Assembly (NCBI GenBank): GCA_046290215.1
Contig: JBKAGC010000007.1
Span: forward strand, 1-41,850
DNA: 41,850 bases
Direction: 5' to 3'
From: JAHRVQ01 sp046290215
Lineage (GTDB): Bacteria; Pseudomonadota; Gammaproteobacteria; Pseudomonadales; Azotimanducaceae
Positions 25,304 through 31,782 of this stretch are shown here, in pieces; the stretch's first letter is position 1; the number at the start of each line of letters is the position of its first letter. The translations under genes and the position numbers were made by a program. The notes under the pieces are model-generated. The model was not told where the DNA came from and searched no databases. It saw only the letters and a list, made by a program, of their open reading frames with translations.

Positions 25304-26881
25304 ATGGGTATTGCCAAGTTACCATTGAAATGGAAGGTCATTTTAGGTGTCACCGTGACCAGTATGCTGTCGGTTGTGCTATCGGTGGTGCTGTTCGCCA
25401 GCATCGAAACCAGTCGCATTAAGCAATCGGTGATTACCGAGTCAGAAACCGTGGCCAAGATCATTGGCAGTAACTCTGTCGGCTCTCTCGCTTTTTCTGA
25501 TCCTGAATCTGGTCTTGAGACCCTGGCGTCGTTAAAAGCCAAGCCAAATATTCACGACGTTGTGATTTACGATGAAGCCGGCGAACCGTTTGTCTGGTAC
25601 AACTGGGACTCGAACAAAGCCAGCAAACCGCGCTCAGGCACTGGTGATATGTTGCCTACGGGCATGCCCACCAAAGCACCCAGGGTGACGATCGACATAC
25701 GTGATGGTGACTTCACCGTGACCCAACAGATCACCGACGAGGAAAATAATCGTATTGGCACGATCTATATGCTTACCGACTTTTCTTTACTGCAACAAGT
25801 TACCGAGAGTTACATCAGCATCACCCTGATGATTTGCCTTGGTGTGATGATTCTAGCCCTGGGACTTTCGCTACTGATTCAACGCGCCATTGTTAACCCG
25901 GTTAATCAAGTCGTGTTTGCATTACGGGACATTGCCGAGGGAGAAGGTGACCTGACCCGACGTCTAAAAGTTGATACCAATGATGAGATAGGTGAATTGG
26001 TCTCCTGGTTTAATACCTTCGTTGAGAAGATTCACGATATGGTGGTGAACTTTCGTGACACCGCCAATGACCTGTCTAGTTCTGCCACAGAACTTAGCTC
26101 CCAGTCTGGCGACACCAGCCATTCAATCATCAGCCAGCAAAAAGAGATCGAGCAGGTTGAAGCGGCCATGAAAGAAATGTCCGAGGCGGTACAAAATGTG
26201 GCTACCAGTATTGTTAGCTCCGCCAGTGACTCTGAACAAGCTGATAAAGAATCGAAAACTGGCCGCGAAGTAGTGGGCGAGACCATGAGCGCCATTGAGG
26301 CCCTTGCATCAGATATCGAAGCCGCATCGGGTGTCATCACCAAGCTGCAGCAAGATAGCGATACCATTGGCTCAGTCCTGGATGTCATTCGCGGTATTGC
26401 CGACCAGACTAATCTTCTGGCCCTTAATGCGGCGATTGAAGCGGCCCGGGCTGGCGAACAAGGTCGAGGTTTCGCTGTGGTTGCCGATGAAGTGAGAACC
26501 CTTGCCAGCCGTACCCAGGAATCTACCCAGGAAATTCACGACATGATTGAGCGTCTCCAGCAAGGCTCCCGGGAAGCGGTACAGGTCATGGATAAAGGCC
26601 GCGCCCAGGCTCATGCCAGTGTGGAAACCGCTGACAAAGCACGTACCAGTTTGACTGTAATCACGACCGCAGTCGCTACCATTAAAAACGTTTCTCAACA
26701 GATTGCCGAGGGTGCCAAAGAGCAACGGGCCACCACCGATGACATCAATGGCAACATCGTGAATATCTCATCAGCAGTGCGAAAAACTTCTGAAGGTGCA
26801 AAAGAAATGGCAAAGCGTGCTGAAAAACTAGACCAACTGTCTAACGATATGCTTCGACTGGTGGGTCAATTCAAACTGTAG
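25304..26881 (+). CDS. methyl-accepting chemotaxis protein with CHASE8-like periplasmic domain
   Basis: Membrane receptor of 525 aa. Seen in order: TM1 (about 11-33); a periplasmic region (about 35-165) with SNSVGSLAFSDPESGLETLA and NIHDVVIYDEAGEP, resembling the CHASE8 domain of YfiN (VVFADPxxxxETLxAL pattern); TM2 (about 170-192); HAMP (about 192-245); and a methyl-accepting signalling domain with the highly conserved tip IRGIADQTNLLALNAAIEAA and the FAVVADEVRTLA segment (about 361-402). It has no C-terminal CheR-tethering pentapeptide. Start set at ATG 25304 with GAAGGGAAAG upstream; a TTG at 25286 is in frame. The tandem with yfiR suggests a YfiR-controlled chemoreceptor or receptor-like kinase partner. 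No che genes are in the window. Confidence 0.93.
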   Translation: MGIAKLPLKWKVILGVTVTSMLSVVLSVVLFASIETSRIKQSVITESETVAKIIGSNSVGSLAFSDPESGLETLASLKAKPNIHDVVIYDEAGEPFVWYNWDSNKASKPRSGTGDMLPTGMPTKAPRVTIDIRDGDFTVTQQITDEENNRIGTIYMLTDFSLLQQVTESYISITLMICLGVMILALGLSLLIQRAIVNPVNQVVFALRDIAEGEGDLTRRLKVDTNDEIGELVSWFNTFVEKIHDMVVNFRDTANDLSSSATELSSQSGDTSHSIISQQKEIEQVEAAMKEMSEAVQNVATSIVSSASDSEQADKESKTGREVVGETMSAIEALASDIEAASGVITKLQQDSDTIGSVLDVIRGIADQTNLLALNAAIEAARAGEQGRGFAVVADEVRTLASRTQESTQEIHDMIERLQQGSREAVQVMDKGRAQAHASVETADKARTSLTVITTAVATIKNVSQQIAEGAKEQRATTDDINGNIVNISSAVRKTSEGAKEMAKRAEKLDQLSNDMLRLVGQFKL

Positions 26882-26915
26882 AAACTTATTACCAACAACA
26901 AGAAAAGGGGGAAAC

Positions 26916-27206
26916 ATGAAAAAGTTTATCGCGTTAGGGCTACTGGCTACCGTAGTCTCGGCACAAGCTGAAACACCGCGTGCCATGGAATCAGTGGTGC
27001 AACTCTCTGCCCATCAAACTGAGATTTTGCTAGGTGATCAGGGTGAACCGGTACGGATGATTTCTTCACAACAAGCCGCAGCATTATTGGGCGATGACAT
27101 GGATCTCAGCATCCATCACCTCAATAACATGCCAGCCACCGCTGCTGGACTTGAAGAAGTGGTTTACATCGACGCCAACAACGCTCAGCGGTTACTCGGC
27201 GAGTAG
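26916..27206 (+). CDS. small secreted protein with three 15-residue LLG repeats
   Basis: A 96-aa exported protein not recognised from any family. Seen: signal peptide MKKFIALGLLATVVSAQA (cleavage near residue 18), then three imperfect repeats at 27-41, 46-60 and 82-96: VVQLSAHQTEILLGD, VRMISSQQAAALLGD and VVYIDANNAQRLLGE. The shared pattern is V-x-x-(L/I)-(S/D)-(A/S)-(H/Q/N)-(Q/N)-(T/A)-x-x-LLG-(D/E). No Cys or membrane anchor. Strong ribosome-binding site AAGGGGGAA. It is 34 bp after the receptor gene and before a strong hairpin, so it is the third gene of the yfiR operon. It could be a ligand or third periplasmic partner (inference). Confidence 0.8.
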   Translation: MKKFIALGLLATVVSAQAETPRAMESVVQLSAHQTEILLGDQGEPVRMISSQQAAALLGDDMDLSIHHLNNMPATAAGLEEVVYIDANNAQRLLGE

Positions 27207-27227
27207 CCACAAACACCTCGCAAACAT

Positions 27228-27281
27228 AAAACATCACCGTACTGCTCGCGTATACTACGCGCGCAGTTATTGTGATGTTTT
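27228..27281 (+). terminator. large interrupted hairpin with T-rich 3' end after the yfiR operon
   Basis: Outer arms AAAACATCAC (27228-27237) and GTGATGTTTT (27272-27281) are perfect 10-bp complements. Inside, CTGC/GCAG (27242-27245 with 27263-27266) and CGCGTA/TACGCG (27247-27252 with 27256-27261) add 10 bp around a TAC loop. TGTTGTT follows, then the ATG of the next gene at 27288. The best reading is an intrinsic terminator of the yfiR-receptor operon. Because it ends 6 bp before the thioesterase start, it could also be a 5' leader structure of that gene; a TATACT at 27251-27256 could act as a -10 box. Confidence 0.6.
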
Positions 27282-27287
27282 GTTGTT

Positions 27288-28093
27288 ATGAAAATTTCTT
27301 CCGCCGAATTTCTTGATATGCACCACCCGTTGGATACCCACCGGTGGCAGCTACCCATTGTTGAACGCACCACAGGTGGCCGCGGTTCGTTGTTTGGCGG
27401 TGTTGGCCTGGCGGCGGGTGTGGTGGCGCTAGAACAAGCCACAGCGAAACCAATCGTCTGGGCCACTGGACAATATCCTGGCATTACGCAAATGCCAGCA
27501 TCTTTGGACCTCGAATTATCCCTACCGGCGGTGGGACGCAACGTCACTCAGGGTCGTGTCGTTGGCTATCTTTCCGACGTACCACGACGGGGATTTAACT
27601 CCGGCGCTCGTGGGCCAGGCCCAACGTGGCGCAAGGTTTATGGCTCAAAGCGCCAAAAGTTGCACCCGCTGACGACTGCCCGGTGCTCGAACGGCACCAC
27701 GATCAACCTTCTCTCCATGAACATGTTGAAGTCAGGATCGCCCACGGTATGTTTGGCTTCTCCGGCGCCGGTACGCCGAGCGGCGATGGTGGTAACGCCC
27801 TGTGGATTAAAATGCCAGATGTTCACCATGACCGCGGTGCCCTCGCCATCATTGCTGACTACATGCCCTCAGCGCTTGGCAATGCCCTTGGTCAGATGGC
27901 CTATTGCACCAGTATCGACAACACCATCCGTTATGCCACAGCACATGCCTCCGAGTGGGTATTGTGTGACAACCATATGGATTTTGTTGGCGATGGATTT
28001 GGCTACGGCTCTGTGAACATGTGGAATGAGAGTGGCGAACTGCTGGCCACAGCCAGTCAGACAGTGATTGTGCGTTTGCCAGAAGACACCTGA
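27288..28093 (+). pseudogene. acyl-CoA thioesterase-like gene, frame broken near 27600-27626
   Basis: Two frames together make a protein of about 265 aa of the TesB-like thioesterase domain family. The first part (27288 to about 27600) has MHHPLDTHRWQLP, GGRGSLFGGVGLAAGVVAL and VWATGQYPG. The second part (from about 27626) has GLWLKAPKVAPADDCPVLE, ALAIIADYMPSALG and the C-terminal SLDNTIR-like STDNTIRYA region written here as TSIDNTIRYATAHASEWVL. The most economical repair reads FNS-ALVGQAQ-VAQGLWL, needing two extra single bases (around 27601-27604 and 27625), but the exact places are tentative. The surrounding protein is not decayed, so a sequencing error is plausible. Confidence 0.72.
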
Positions 28094-28133
28094 TAAACGG
28101 TGTAAACTGCGTTTTTTTGCAGGCTTTTGGTTT

Positions 28134-28931
28134 ATGTGGAAGTTCGATACGGAAACTGCCGTCACCAGAATCAATGACACCCTATGGCGCGGTCACATCA
28201 GCGCTGCCTGGAACATTGGTGACAACCCCAACGGTGGCTATCTCTTATCCGTGGCCCTACGGGCACTGCAAGCCGCCTTGCCCCACCCAGACCCGGTTTC
28301 GGTCACTACTCATTATTTGCGGCCCGGCAGCCCAGACCAGCCTTGCGATATTGAGGTTGAGGTATTGCGAGTTGGTAAGACCTTGAGTACCGCCCGGGCA
28401 ACGCTAATACAAGGCGACAAGGCTCGCCTTGAGTTACTGACGGTGTTCGGCGATTTGGCACAATCTGTTGGCATTGAACAAGAAATTACCATTGCCGCAC
28501 CTGAGATTCCGTCGCCAGAGGACTGCATGGCCCGCGATGGCGACAGCCAGGGCATTACCTTACCCATTGCCGAGCGCCTTGATACCCGGCTTGACCCGGC
28601 CAGCGCCATGCCAGGTAAGTCTAATAAAGCGGAGCTAAACGGTTGGAATCGATTTCAGGATCTCCGCGCCCCGGACAGCATTTGCCTGCCACTCTTTTGT
28701 GATACCTTTCCGCCATCGCCTTTTGCCCTGTTAGGCAATGTGGGCTGGGTACCAACCATTGAGTTAACCGTACATGTCAGGCGCAAACCACAACCTGGCT
28801 GGCTGCAAGCTCGCTTTAGCTGCGATGATTTATCTCAAGGGCGGATGATAGAAACAGGCCAGCTATGGGATAGTAGCGGCCAGCTGGTAGCGCAAAGCCG
28901 TCAAATTGGCCTGGTAATGAACGCTAACTAA
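28134..28931 (+). CDS. TesB-like acyl-CoA thioesterase
   Basis: Predicted double-hotdog thioesterase that releases free acid from acyl-CoA. Seen in 265 aa: WRGHISAAWNIGDNPNGGYLLSVALRAL (read in two parts, with the NPNGGYLL turn and central helix of the first hotdog domain), SVTTHYLRPGSPDQPC and the second domain ending in TGQLWDSSGQLVAQSRQIGLV. I choose ATG 28134 (MWKFDTETAV), because the in-frame extension to 28068 overlaps the preceding gene and has no family match. It lies 40 bp after the frameshifted thioesterase, so the two are probably co-transcribed. It converges with and overlaps the serine-hydrolase-like gene by 8 bp. Confidence 0.84.
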   Translation: MWKFDTETAVTRINDTLWRGHISAAWNIGDNPNGGYLLSVALRALQAALPHPDPVSVTTHYLRPGSPDQPCDIEVEVLRVGKTLSTARATLIQGDKARLELLTVFGDLAQSVGIEQEITIAAPEIPSPEDCMARDGDSQGITLPIAERLDTRLDPASAMPGKSNKAELNGWNRFQDLRAPDSICLPLFCDTFPPSPFALLGNVGWVPTIELTVHVRRKPQPGWLQARFSCDDLSQGRMIETGQLWDSSGQLVAQSRQIGLVMNAN

Positions 28932-29823
28932 CATCTTGCAGAATTTCCCAGAGAGCTTGTTCAAAACCCTTACCCACAACAAGTTCAGGGGTTGTGGTGC
29001 GCACCACCACAAGCTCGAGGCCAGGCACCACATGGATGTAGTTACCATAAGCGCCGCGCGCTGCGATGAGATCTTGTGGCGCGGCCGGAACAATATTGCC
29101 CGGCACGGGCCCTTTTGTTTCAGCCATGGCACGCAAATAAAATTCCCTGTCATTACGCCATAGTCCCCAGCACCATGCGGGGTTTTCTGCTGGCGCCGAT
29201 TGCAGCGCCTGATCGAAAAAGAAATCCTGCACCAGTTGTTGATCTTGCCAACGACCACGGGCCAGGATCAGCTTACCAATAGCTAACAAGTCTTTCGCTG
29301 TGGCGCGCAATCCGGTCACCGCCTGGCCGTTGGGTAGTACTTCGTCACGATCGTACCAGTGGCTTTGAGTCATACCCAACGGACCAAACAGCCAGTCCTC
29401 ACTCAATGCCTGCAAAGACATTTCTGTATGCAACATGAGTATCTGCTTGAGATAGTTGTAGGCAACGTTGTTGTAACGCCAGGTCTGGTTGATCTCACCG
29501 GATAAAGACAGATCATCTGCCATACCCGTGGTCATGGACAGCAAGGTTTCAATAGAGAGTTTTGCCTCATCCCAGGGAGAAAGCTGAGTCCATTCCGGCT
29601 CAAGGTGATGATTAATATTGTCGAGGGTTTCAAGCAAATACTTGTCCTCGGCAATACCAATCAACAGGAGCAATATAGATTTCTGGACTGCATACACGTC
29701 AACGGGTTCAGCATGGCTCGACCAGTCTAAAAGCACCTCATCACCCTGACTAATCACCGCCTGGGCTGAGCCACTATCTGCTAACAGTTTTTCAACTTCG
29801 CGAAGTTTAGCAGTAGAAAACAA
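28924..29823 (-). CDS. serine hydrolase / beta-lactamase family homologue lacking the catalytic serine
   Basis: Class C beta-lactamase-like fold, 299 aa, no signal peptide. Seen: the region that should contain SxxK reads VYAVQKSILLLLIG. Lys48 is kept but the nucleophile position is Ala45 (codon GCA, 29689-29691). The ETLLSMTTGMADDL and RYNNVAYNYL (YxN) motifs, GLRATAKDLLAIGKLIL and the C-terminal YGNYIHVVPGLELVVVRTT are retained. It starts at TTG 29823 with GAGGAAA a few bases upstream and abuts the SDR stop, so it is coupled to that gene. The protein may be catalytically dead or the codon may be an error; the family normally comprises esterases, peptidases or beta-lactamases. Confidence 0.82.
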   Translation of the reverse strand: MFSTAKLREVEKLLADSGSAQAVISQGDEVLLDWSSHAEPVDVYAVQKSILLLLIGIAEDKYLLETLDNINHHLEPEWTQLSPWDEAKLSIETLLSMTTGMADDLSLSGEINQTWRYNNVAYNYLKQILMLHTEMSLQALSEDWLFGPLGMTQSHWYDRDEVLPNGQAVTGLRATAKDLLAIGKLILARGRWQDQQLVQDFFFDQALQSAPAENPAWCWGLWRNDREFYLRAMAETKGPVPGNIVPAAPQDLIAARGAYGNYIHVVPGLELVVVRTTTPELVVGKGFEQALWEILQDVS

Positions 29824-30639
29824 TTAGCTTTCCTCGGCAAACAAGCCATTTCCTTGCGGTTGGCGGATAACCGTTAAACCACCATCCACGAGCATGTGTT
29901 GCCCGGTAACAAAGGTTGACTCATCACTAGCCAAAAACAGTGCCATATTAGCAATATCCGCCGGCTCCCCGGATCGCTTGATGGGGTGCATATTGGCAAG
30001 CAATGGCCGCATGACATCAGCCGTGGGTTCGTTAAGTTTGTTTTCCGGATCAACCATGGGTTTGAAAATGTTGGTGGCAATACCGCCTGGGCAAATGGCA
30101 TTGGCGCGAACGTTAAAGGCCGCTAGTTCCAGCGCAATAGAACGGGTAAAACCAATTACCCCCGCCTTAATCCCAGAATACACATGGGGACCAAGGCCAC
30201 CTTGAACACCGGCCACACTGGCGGTGCTGATAATAGAGCCTGAACCTTGCGCCTTCATGATCTTGCTAGCGTGTTTTACACCCAGCACAACGCCGGTGAA
30301 CATCACACCAATGGTAGCGTCATACTCTTCACCCAGTTCAATGGTATCGGTTTCACCAGAGACACCGCCAAAACCAGCGTTATTAAACAGGACGTCTAGA
30401 CCGCCAAATTTGTCCACCGCCGTCTGCACCATATGCTGTACGTCCTGCTCGCTAGAAACATCGGTTTGGCAAAATGTTGCAGCGTCGCCTAACTCTGCCG
30501 CCAGCGCCTCGCCAGCATCAACCCCCAAATCAGCGATGACGACCCTGGCGCCCTCTTCTACAAAACGCTGCACAGTGCCGGCACCAATGCCGCTCGCGCC
30601 ACCGGTGACGATCGCCACCTTACCATCCAATCTCGCCAT
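29824..30639 (-). CDS. short-chain dehydrogenase/reductase (SDR), classical type
   Basis: NAD(P)-dependent oxidoreductase of 271 aa. Seen: cofactor-binding TGGASGIGAGT, Asp in VVIADLG favouring NAD(H), NNAGFGG, catalytic Ser in ISTASVAG, Tyr/Lys in YSGIKAG, and the C-terminal LASDESTFVTGQHMLVDGG. Start at ATG 30639 with GGGAAGTAGAG upstream rather than the in-frame TTG at 30654. It is followed immediately by the serine-hydrolase-like gene. Substrate unknown; enzymes of this form oxidise secondary alcohols in steroid, fatty or terpenoid compounds. Confidence 0.9.
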   Translation of the reverse strand: MARLDGKVAIVTGGASGIGAGTVQRFVEEGARVVIADLGVDAGEALAAELGDAATFCQTDVSSEQDVQHMVQTAVDKFGGLDVLFNNAGFGGVSGETDTIELGEEYDATIGVMFTGVVLGVKHASKIMKAQGSGSIISTASVAGVQGGLGPHVYSGIKAGVIGFTRSIALELAAFNVRANAICPGGIATNIFKPMVDPENKLNEPTADVMRPLLANMHPIKRSGEPADIANMALFLASDESTFVTGQHMLVDGGLTVIRQPQGNGLFAEES

Positions 30640-30727
30640 CTCTACTTCCCTCAATTAAAGCGGTGATCCTGACACAAAATCCCAGAGTTCGACTAGGCTG
30701 AATATAAAGCCCGGCCAAACAACACTC

Positions 30728-31021
30728 ATGTTCCGCCCGATCCCACTCAAGCTTTACGCCACTTTGCTGCTTATTAGCAGCACCTTGTTTTATGCAGGAT
30801 GTCTTGCCGCGGAGAAGCCTGATAGGCCCAGTGATGTTGCACCAGAAGCCGCACCACAACCCAGCCCGCTAGAACCAGAAAGACAGATCGTAGTCATAAC
30901 GGAACCAGAGTTTGTTCCTATTTCACAATACTTTGACGCGGTGTTTGACCCAAACTTAACCGAGCCAAGCGCGGCAGGTGTGCCAACGCCACGCAAAAAA
31001 CACCTTACTCACCATCCGTAA
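30728..31021 (+). CDS. small predicted lipoprotein, function unknown
   Basis: A 97-aa protein with an N-terminal hydrophobic segment (about 8-21) followed by a lipobox-like YAGC with Cys25, so predicted to be a lipoprotein. The rest is Pro/Glu-rich with low complexity (SDVAPEAAPQPSPLEPE), then VPISQYFDAVFDPNLTEPS. I do not recognise a family. It stands between the divergent SDR gene and the convergent membrane-protein gene, which it overlaps by 17 bp. No clear ribosome-binding site is visible before the ATG, so the assignment is moderate. Confidence 0.5.
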   Translation: MFRPIPLKLYATLLLISSTLFYAGCLAAEKPDRPSDVAPEAAPQPSPLEPERQIVVITEPEFVPISQYFDAVFDPNLTEPSAAGVPTPRKKHLTHHP

Positions 31022-31268
31022 TGGCGCGCCTTCGCAGGGCACGAAAAATCCCATAGGTACTAATAGCTAACCAGAATATTTCGATGATGAAACTAGACAG
31101 GTTGAAGTTGTAGTACAGAGAAACACAAATCAACACAGCACCCAGAGCGTTTAACATGGAGTAGCCGAGACTTCTGGGGTCTATCTTCTCTAGCTGCAAC
31201 AGAAAATAACTCAGCAGCACCATAAACACGCCAACATTGCCGACAAAGTCCGGCCAACCGTAATCCAT
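31005..31268 (-). CDS. small inner-membrane protein (CBU_0592-like)
   Basis: An 87-aa protein with three hydrophobic helices (about 9-24, 38-52, 58-74). The N-terminus YGWPDFVGNVGVFMVLLSYF and the LGYSMLNALGAVLICVSL segment resemble the CBU_0592 family of small membrane proteins, of unknown function. The C-terminus is basic (RALRRRAITDGE), suggesting a cytoplasmic end. It lies downstream of the lipoprotein gene at 31336-31782, with two copies of a short palindromic repeat between them. Confidence 0.72.
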   Translation of the reverse strand: MDYGWPDFVGNVGVFMVLLSYFLLQLEKIDPRSLGYSMLNALGAVLICVSLYYNFNLSSFIIEIFWLAISTYGIFRALRRRAITDGE

Positions 31269-31302
31269 TGTAAACTCCCAGGTTAATCAGCAGGCTGCCC
31301 TG

Positions 31303-31342
31303 TAGTGCCCACTGTTGTGCCGACGATAGTGCCCACTATTGT
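31303..31342. repeat. two copies of a 16-bp palindromic direct repeat, 24-bp period
   Basis: TAGTGCCCACTGTTGT (31303-31318) and TAGTGCCCACTATTGT (31327-31342) differ at one base. Each contains AGTG-CC-CACT, a palindrome around CC; the second copy extends to TAGTG-CC-CACTA. The second copy overlaps the stop of the lipoprotein gene. They may be tandem protein-binding sites upstream of the CBU_0592-like gene or a local duplication. Confidence 0.55.
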
Positions 31343-31782
31343 CTCGGCGCTTGGTTTGCCTCAATTTGCACCGACTCGTTCGCCTCTAATCGAGATAAAG
31401 GCACCATTCGGTAAACCGTTCGGCCAGTTAAGAATCGAGAAGTAATCGCTTCATCGCTCACCACCTCTGCCCGGGCCGGGTAAAGTTTATCACCTAGCTT
31501 GAGCCTTGCGCGCCTGGTTTCCGCAAGATACTTGCCCCAGCGTCGGGCTGGTGCAGCATCTACATATAGTTCACCATCAATCACCGTGGTTCGCAAAATC
31601 ACAGAATAACCACTGGTTTCCAGTTGCAGCAGCGGAAACTGTGCAGCAAATTGGAACGAGGAAGTATAGGCCACTTCTCCTGATAAGGACTTGCCTGGAA
31701 ACACCAGAAATGGATTCTGACAGGCTGTTATGAGTAGCCAGACAGGTAACAGTTGCAACAGGGTTTTGAGCTGAGAAGACAT
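31336..31782 (-). CDS. predicted lipoprotein, possibly with a PNPOx-like split-barrel fold
   Basis: A 148-aa protein with a short signal sequence and lipobox LLITAC (Cys21), predicted outer-membrane or periplasmic lipoprotein. The body has alternating beta strands and a stretch GELYVDAAPARRWGKYLAETRRARLKLGDKLYP (residues shown in part: YVDAAPARRWGKYLAETRRA) reminiscent of flavin-binding split-barrel proteins that read GxxWxxNLLADPRARL. This likeness is from memory and weak. Start chosen at ATG 31782, which overlaps the upstream TGA stop (TGATG); if the upstream gene really ends at 31798, the gap would be 15 bp. Third gene of the DUF4097-TolB/TPR set. Confidence 0.6.
   Translation of the reverse strand: MSSQLKTLLQLLPVWLLITACQNPFLVFPGKSLSGEVAYTSSFQFAAQFPLLQLETSGYSVILRTTVIDGELYVDAAPARRWGKYLAETRRARLKLGDKLYPARAEVVSDEAITSRFLTGRTVYRMVPLSRLEANESVQIEANQAPRQ

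Noticed and set aside
27601..28016. Tail of the frame starting at 27288 as a real C-terminus
   Set aside because: After about 27600 this frame gives unrelated sequence, while the family sequence continues in another frame.
30224..30658. 144-codon open frame on the plus strand
   Set aside because: Antisense to the SDR gene, Ser/Pro/Thr-rich shadow without any motif.
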